Made by a program: the position numbers and the translations under genes. A stretch of DNA of 64,000 nt from Byssovorax sp. (lineage in GTDB: Bacteria > Myxococcota_A > Polyangia > Polyangiales > Polyangiaceae), in the NCBI GenBank assembly GCA_025362495.1, contig JANYGI010000036.1:48096-112095 (forward strand), in the 5' to 3' direction. This document shows, one piece after another, positions 59,561 through 64,000 of this stretch (position 1 is the first letter of the stretch; every line of letters starts with the position of its first letter). Under the pieces are notes generated by a model that had not been told where the DNA came from, ran no database searches, and saw nothing but the letters and a program-made list of their open reading frames with translations.

Positions 59561-61051
59561 ATGAGCGAGCAGGGTCTCCCATCGGTTCAGGTCGGTGACC
59601 TGCTCGCGGGCAAGTACCGGGTGGAGCGCATCCTCGGCGTCGGCGGCATGGGCATCGTCGTCGCCGCTCGGCATGTCGATTTGCGCGAGCTCCGCGCGAT
59701 CAAGCTCATGCTCGCCGACTTCGCCGCGCATCCTGACGCCGTCGAGCGGTTCCTCCGCGAGGCGCGCGCCGCGGTGCGGCTCAAGAGCGAGCATGTCGCG
59801 AAGGTGCACGACGTCGGGCGCCTCGAGAGCGGCGCCCCGTACATGGTGATGGAGCATCTCGAAGGCTGCGACCTCCAGCAGCTGTTGCGATCGCAGGGGC
59901 CGCTCCCTCTCTGGGCTGCCGTCACGTATGTCCTGCAAGCGTGCGAAGCCATCGGCGAGGCGCACGCGGCGGGCATCGTGCATCGCGACATCAAGCCCGC
60001 GAATCTGTTCCTCACCAGGAGCGCTGACGGCTCGCCCTCGACCAAGGTGCTGGACTTCGGGATCTCGAAATTCACCCCGCTCGCAGGCGCGGAGCCAGGG
60101 CTCGACATGACGAAGACGACGGCAATCCTCGGTTCTCCGCTCTACATGTCCCCCGAGCAGATGGCGTCAACGCGCAACGTCGACCTGCGGACGGACATCT
60201 GGGCGCTCGGCGCGGTGCTCTATCAGCTGACGACAGGCGTCGTGCCATTCCAGGCAGAGTCGATCACGCAGCTCTGTGTCATGGTGCTCCAGCAAGAGCC
60301 GGTACCGCCGTCGCTGATGCAGCATGGATTGCCCGTCGAGTTCGATCGCGTCGTGATGCGCTGTCTCCAGAAGGCGCCGGCGCACCGCTATGCCAACGTC
60401 GCCGAGCTCGCGGCAGAACTGCAGCCGTTCGGCGCCGAGGAAGCCCGCACCTCGGTGCAGCGGATCCAGCGAATGCTCGGGATCCCCGCCGCCCCGTCGG
60501 ACTGGCGCTCTTCACCCTCGCTCGCGAGCTCGTCGCAGACGGGAGCCCCGTCACTCGATCCCGAGGGGGCGACTCCGCTCGTGAGCCCGCAGACCGGGCC
60601 GCTGGGCGCCGGTACCTCGGCGAGCTGGGGGCAGACTGCATCCGGTGGAAAGACGAAGTCGCCCGTCCTCGGCCTGGCCGTCTCCGGCGTCGCGGTGCTC
60701 GCGGCGGCTCTCGCTGGACTCGGCCTCTTCGTGCATCATCGGTCGCAGTCCACGGCCGCATTCGCCCCCGAACCCCCGAGCGTCCAACCGCCGACGACGC
60801 CGACGACGCTTGCGGCGGTGGATCCGGCCGGCAGCGCCGCGCCGGGCAATCCGCCTGTTGCGTCGAGCCGTCCGTCGGCGCCGGCGAGCAGCGCCCCGGC
60901 GGCGGTGGTCGCAGCGAAGAGCGGGAGCGGAAAGCCCGCGCCTTCAACCACGCTGGTGAGCCCCGGCAAGACCAGCGGGGCCAGCGCTCCGCGCGCTCCG
61001 CAGGTGCCGGCCCCCGCCGTCGTGAACCCCTTCGGCGACGAACGAAAATGA
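59561..61051 (+). CDS. Transmembrane Ser/Thr protein kinase
   Basis: 496 aa, ATG at 59561. The kinase domain (~15-275) has '[11 protein letters not shown]', Lys in 'RAIKLM', '[12 protein letters not shown]', 'VLDFGISKF' and 'MSPEQM', so it is predicted active. After a Ser/Pro/Gly juxtamembrane linker comes one transmembrane helix (~residues 368-390, '[23 protein letters not shown]') and a ~100-residue extracytoplasmic tail rich in Pro, Ala, Ser and Thr with no folded sensor. It lies between the two TPR/glycine-rich gene pairs and 53 bp before a TTG-started TPR gene, so it may phosphorylate or be tuned by that module. Confidence 0.9.
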   Translation: MSEQGLPSVQVGDLLAGKYRVERILGVGGMGIVVAARHVDLRELRAIKLMLADFAAHPDAVERFLREARAAVRLKSEHVAKVHDVGRLESGAPYMVMEHLEGCDLQQLLRSQGPLPLWAAVTYVLQACEAIGEAHAAGIVHRDIKPANLFLTRSADGSPSTKVLDFGISKFTPLAGAEPGLDMTKTTAILGSPLYMSPEQMASTRNVDLRTDIWALGAVLYQLTTGVVPFQAESITQLCVMVLQQEPVPPSLMQHGLPVEFDRVVMRCLQKAPAHRYANVAELAAELQPFGAEEARTSVQRIQRMLGIPAAPSDWRSSPSLASSSQTGAPSLDPEGATPLVSPQTGPLGAGTSASWGQTASGGKTKSPVLGLAVSGVAVLAAALAGLGLFVHHRSQSTAAFAPEPPSVQPPTTPTTLAAVDPAGSAAPGNPPVASSRPSAPASSAPAAVVAAKSGSGKPAPSTTLVSPGKTSGASAPRAPQVPAPAVVNPFGDERK

Positions 61052-61103
61052 AACACATACTTTGCGGATCGCGATCCGAGCCGCGAAGTCCAGAGGTCTT
61101 GTC

Positions 61104-62141
61104 TTGAGATTTCAGAGAACCCACGGTGCTTCGGGGATCCGCGTCGTCGTGGCAGCGCTCTTGCTGACGGTCGGGTCCGCCTCGACCGCGGCGGCGCAGA
61201 CGCCGGCGCAGAAGGCAGCAGCGCAGGCCATGTTCGACCAGGCGAAGGACCTGATGAAAGCGGGCGATTTCGCGACGGCTTGCAAGCGACTCGAGGAGAG
61301 CCAGCGACTCGACGCCGGGATGGGAACCCAGTTTCGACTGGCCGAGTGCTACGAGAAATCGGGCCGCCTGGCGAGCGCCTGGAGCATGTATCTGGAGGTC
61401 GCCGATGCCGCGCGCAGCGCCGGGCAGGCCGATCGCGAAACCTTCGCTCGCGGACGCGCCAGCGCGCTCAAGCCGAAGATTGCATCTCTCACCATCGTGG
61501 TATCTCCGGCCGTCGCCTCGCTCTCGGGCCTCCATGTCGAGCGGGATGGCGTGGCCGTCGGGCCAGGGCAGTGGAACGCTCCCGTGCCCGTCGACGCGGG
61601 CGAGCACCTCTTCAAGGCGACAGCCGCGGGAAAGACGCCCTGGGAGAGCAAGGTCGTCGTCGCCGGATCGTCGACGACAATCAACGTGACGATTCCATCG
61701 CTCGGGGATGGCCCGAAGGACTCGACATCTGATCTGCACGCGCCCGAGCCGCCGAAGCGGAGCCTCGTCCCCGCGTTCGTGCTCGGAGGAGCGGCCGTCG
61801 CGGCGCTCGGTGCGGGCGGAGCGCTGCTCGGCGTCGGCGCCGGCAAGAAGGGTGAAGCGGGCACGCTCCACGACCAGATCCTGGGGGACAAGAACGCCTG
61901 TGCGCCCGGATTTGGCAACTTCGATACGGCGCGGTGCCCGACGCTCAAGAGCAAGCTCGACTCGGCCTACCTGCTCCAGAACATCGGCGGGGTGACGATG
62001 GCAGTCGGCGGCGCGGCCGCCATCGCCGCGGTCACGTACCTGCTATTGCCGACTTCGCGGAACAAGGAGGCGTCACCCGTGACCGTGGCGCCCGTCGCCG
62101 GTCGAGAGCAGAGCGGCTTCGTGGTTTCGGGTTCTTTCTAG
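61104..62141 (+). CDS. Secreted TPR protein with -VSGSF C-terminus (paralogue)
   Basis: 345 aa. A TTG at 61104 is preferred: AGAGG lies seven bases upstream and it begins a signal peptide 'RVVVAALLLTVGSASTAAA'; an earlier TTG (61062) adds charged residues. TPRs 'AMFDQAKDLMKAGDFATACKRLEESQRLDAGMGTQFRLAECYEKSGRLASAW' closely match the protein at 37426. A PEGA-like domain and two helices ('LGAGGALLGVGAG', 'VGGAAAIAAVTYLLLP') lead to 'VAGREQSGFVVSGSF'. It follows a kinase gene and precedes a glycine-rich lipoprotein by 23 bp. Confidence 0.75.
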   Translation: MRFQRTHGASGIRVVVAALLLTVGSASTAAAQTPAQKAAAQAMFDQAKDLMKAGDFATACKRLEESQRLDAGMGTQFRLAECYEKSGRLASAWSMYLEVADAARSAGQADRETFARGRASALKPKIASLTIVVSPAVASLSGLHVERDGVAVGPGQWNAPVPVDAGEHLFKATAAGKTPWESKVVVAGSSTTINVTIPSLGDGPKDSTSDLHAPEPPKRSLVPAFVLGGAAVAALGAGGALLGVGAGKKGEAGTLHDQILGDKNACAPGFGNFDTARCPTLKSKLDSAYLLQNIGGVTMAVGGAAAIAAVTYLLLPTSRNKEASPVTVAPVAGREQSGFVVSGSF

Positions 62142-62164
62142 CTTCGTTGATCCGGGAGACGGAC

Positions 62165-63766
62165 ATGCGATATTCACGTCGATCGATGGTAGCCTCGGGG
62201 CTCGTGGTGGCTGGCTCGCTGGGCTGCATCATGGGGTGCTCCGCGAGCGCGCAGGAAAATCTGACCGATCCCGCATTCGGGACCTCCAGCAGCGGCGGAG
62301 GCGGTAGCCCGTCGACCACGAGCAGCAGCACAGGCAGCAACCCCGGTTGCCTGGGCACCGACAAGGACATCCTCTCGCCGTCCACGATCGCCAGCTTCGT
62401 CAACGACGACTGCGGCGTCTTCGTGCGCGCCGACGCTGCCGCGTCGACTGGCGACGGCAGGCAGGCCAACCCGTACAAGACCGTGCAAGCGGCGCTCGAC
62501 GGCGCAAAAGGCAAAGCGATCTTCGTCTGCGCCAACGATCCGTTCACCGAGACGCTCAACGCATCCGCGCCGGTTTCCCTCTACGGCGGGTTCGATTGCG
62601 CCAAGGGCTGGTCGTGGGATACCGCAGCTCGCAGCTCGATCACCGGAGCCGCCGACGCCGTCACGTTCACGATCGCCGCGAGCGCCAAGACCGCTACGAT
62701 CTGGAACCTGGCCGTCAACGCCGTCGACGCCACCAAGGACAGCGGCTCATCGATCGCGATGGCCATCGCCGACGTGGAGGGCGAGCTGACGCGATGCGAT
62801 GTCACCGCGGGAGCTGGCAAGAGCGGCCTGCCGGGGATGTCGTACACGACCGCGGCGGCGTCCGGCGCGACCGCTCCTGCGACGAGCGTGGCAGACGCTT
62901 GCGTGGTGCCGTTTCCCGCAGATTTCGGGAAGACGATGTGCGGCGGCGTCGCGACCGACGGCGGCGCCGGCGGCCTCGGCGGGGCGCCCGGCGCGGACAG
63001 CGATTATGGGCAGACGGGGCTCGATGGCGCTCCGCTGGAGTCGGGCGGCAAAGGTGGTTCCGGCGACGGACAGCCGATGTCGACGACCACCTGCCAGCCG
63101 GGCTTCGTCGGTACGAGCGGTGGTCTCGGCGCGGCCGGCGACAAGGGATCTTCCACTGGCAACAAGCTCTCCTTGACCGGAGTGATGGGCGGGAGCGGCG
63201 GAGATGGCAAACCGGGTGGCGTGGGTCAGGGCGGCGGCGGTGGCGGCGGCGCGAGGGCAGGCAAGTTCTGCGGGCCCCCCGCGAGCCCGGGCAACGGCTT
63301 CGGCGCCGGCGGCGGCGGCGGCGGCGCGGGCGGCTGCGGCGGCGTCGGCGGCGGCGGTGGCAAGCTCGGCGGCTCCAGCATCGCGATTCTGAGCCTCGGA
63401 ACCCAGCTCAAGCTCACCTCGCTCACCTTGACCACTGGCAAGGGCGGTAACGGCGGAGCAGGCGGCCTGGCCCAAGGCGGCGGCGATCCCGGCCTCGGCG
63501 CGACGGGCGGGAAGAAAGCGCTCGCCGGTTCCATCACCGGTTGTCCTGGCGGCAACGGCGGCAGCGGCGGTGACGGCGGCAAGGGCGGCGGCGGCCGTGG
63601 TGGCCACTCCATCGGTATTGCCTTTGCGGGCACTCCGGCCGCGAAGCTGATGCTGAAGCTCGTCGGCGGCGTCGGCGGCGACGGCGCCGACGGCGCCGAC
63701 AAGGGCGTTGGCGGCCCCACCGCAGCATGCTGGGACTTCGCGACCAACGCGACGTGCGCGGACTGA
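62165..63766 (+). CDS. Glycine-rich repeat lipoprotein, paralogue 2
   Basis: 533 aa, ATG at 62165. Signal 'SMVASGLVVAGSLGCIMGC' with two possible lipobox Cys. A Ser/Gly/Thr spacer precedes a beta-helix-type region ('NPYKTVQAALDGAKGKAIFVC', 'VSLYGGFDCAKGWSWD', 'IWNLAVNAVDA') aligned with paralogue 1, then a long Gly-rich tract with 'GGKGGSGDG', '[11 protein letters not shown]', 'GGGGGGAGGCGG', '[16 protein letters not shown]'. The tail differs from paralogue 1 and ends 'CWDFATNATCAD' with a possible disulphide. Probably presented on the surface beside the TPR protein encoded just upstream. Confidence 0.7.
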   Translation: MRYSRRSMVASGLVVAGSLGCIMGCSASAQENLTDPAFGTSSSGGGGSPSTTSSSTGSNPGCLGTDKDILSPSTIASFVNDDCGVFVRADAAASTGDGRQANPYKTVQAALDGAKGKAIFVCANDPFTETLNASAPVSLYGGFDCAKGWSWDTAARSSITGAADAVTFTIAASAKTATIWNLAVNAVDATKDSGSSIAMAIADVEGELTRCDVTAGAGKSGLPGMSYTTAAASGATAPATSVADACVVPFPADFGKTMCGGVATDGGAGGLGGAPGADSDYGQTGLDGAPLESGGKGGSGDGQPMSTTTCQPGFVGTSGGLGAAGDKGSSTGNKLSLTGVMGGSGGDGKPGGVGQGGGGGGGARAGKFCGPPASPGNGFGAGGGGGGAGGCGGVGGGGGKLGGSSIAILSLGTQLKLTSLTLTTGKGGNGGAGGLAQGGGDPGLGATGGKKALAGSITGCPGGNGGSGGDGGKGGGGRGGHSIGIAFAGTPAAKLMLKLVGGVGGDGADGADKGVGGPTAACWDFATNATCAD

Positions 63767-64000
63767 TCGAGCGCCGCGGCCGCCGCGCTCGAACATGCAA
63801 ATCAACAGCGTTATCTCTGCCGCAAATACCTGCTTCTGCCGGTGACACGTCTATCCGCTCGTTCCATGCTCCCCCGGCGTGGCCTCCTACACCTCGACTC
63901 CTGCTCCGCTCCCCACCGATGATCGCGCCGCCGCGCGTGCTGCTCGCTCGCGAGCGGCGCAGCGCGCCGGCCGCACGGCCGCCATGGTCGCGGCCGGCCT
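63767..64000. other. Terminal region, start of a possible further gene
   Basis: No complete gene. The first ~110 bp hold no convincing feature. Confidence 0.3.
63879..64000 (+). CDS. Possible N-terminal fragment of an unidentified protein
   Basis: A GTG at 63879 opens a frame that stays open to the window edge and reads 'MASYTSTPAPLPTDDRAAARAARSRAAQRAGRTAAMVAAG', an Ala/Arg-rich helix-like start. No ribosome binding site is evident, and at this GC content open frames of 40 codons occur by chance. Confidence 0.3.
   Translation, partial: MASYTSTPAPLPTDDRAAARAARSRAAQRAGRTAAMVAAG

Noticed and set aside
1..64000. CRISPR arrays, tRNA or rRNA genes
   Set aside because: No regularly spaced identical repeats and no T-loop or rRNA-like sequence were recognised by eye; a dedicated scan could not be run.

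Overview
The window is GC-rich DNA, almost fully coding, and reads as a chromosome segment of a myxobacterium (Myxococcota, probably a Polyangiales/Sorangium-type soil bacterium). Supporting signs are eukaryote-like Ser/Thr kinases, many secreted lipoproteins rich in Cys, Gly, Ser and Thr, a MYXO-CTERM-like sorting tail, a DUF1501/cytochrome-type secreted operon, PEGA/TPR proteins, and GTG or TTG starts. I saw no rRNA, tRNA, insertion sequence or CRISPR array. The lineage is inferred from gene content, not from a search.

Layout. 1-6.2 kb: the 3' end of a PP2C-like gene with degenerate metal ligands, a beta-propeller-type lipoprotein and two tandem MuiA/DUF4139 paralogues. 6.2-11.2 kb: a GT-C-like membrane protein, an HU/IHF protein with a poly-Asp tail, tyrS and a Tat lipoprotein. 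11.4-16.5 kb: a four-gene secreted operon (c-type cytochrome-like lipoprotein, CxxCH protein, small lipoprotein, DUF1501). 16.5-21.2 kb: a transglycosylase with a MYXO-CTERM-like tail, a secreted hypothetical, a DTW-domain tRNA-modifying enzyme and a membrane protein.

21.2-28.9 kb: a tight minus-strand operon of dnaK, a TPR protein fused to an ATPase-less Lon peptidase domain, a J-like/TPR membrane protein and a TPR membrane protein. It looks like a dedicated chaperone-protease system and is the most unusual unit here. 29.1-33.5 kb: recX, then an RNA-repair island with two different RNA ligases, a small nucleotidyltransferase and an HD-Pnk end-healing enzyme. 33.5-36.3 kb: a Cys-less glutaredoxin-like protein, a 58-aa four-Cys protein, a PilZ protein and an ABC-2 permease pair.

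36.3-41.0 kb: Cys-rich lipoproteins and a TPR protein, including a roughly 0.7-kb inverted duplication. 41-48.5 kb: a Ser/Thr kinase, a XerC-type recombinase, a sulfatase-fold membrane protein, gph, and a divergent AraC regulator/oxidoreductase pair. 48.5-52.8 kb: an accessory-looking stretch (42-bp tandem repeat, hypotheticals, an HNH nuclease, an ECF sigma factor). 53-55.6 kb: hisZ and purA. 55.7-64 kb: an envelope module in which TPR/PEGA proteins with a shared C-terminal signature are each followed by a glycine-rich lipoprotein, with a transmembrane Ser/Thr kinase between the two pairs.

A 56-57-bp dispersed repeat occurs upstream of both dnaK and hisZ in the same relative orientation.
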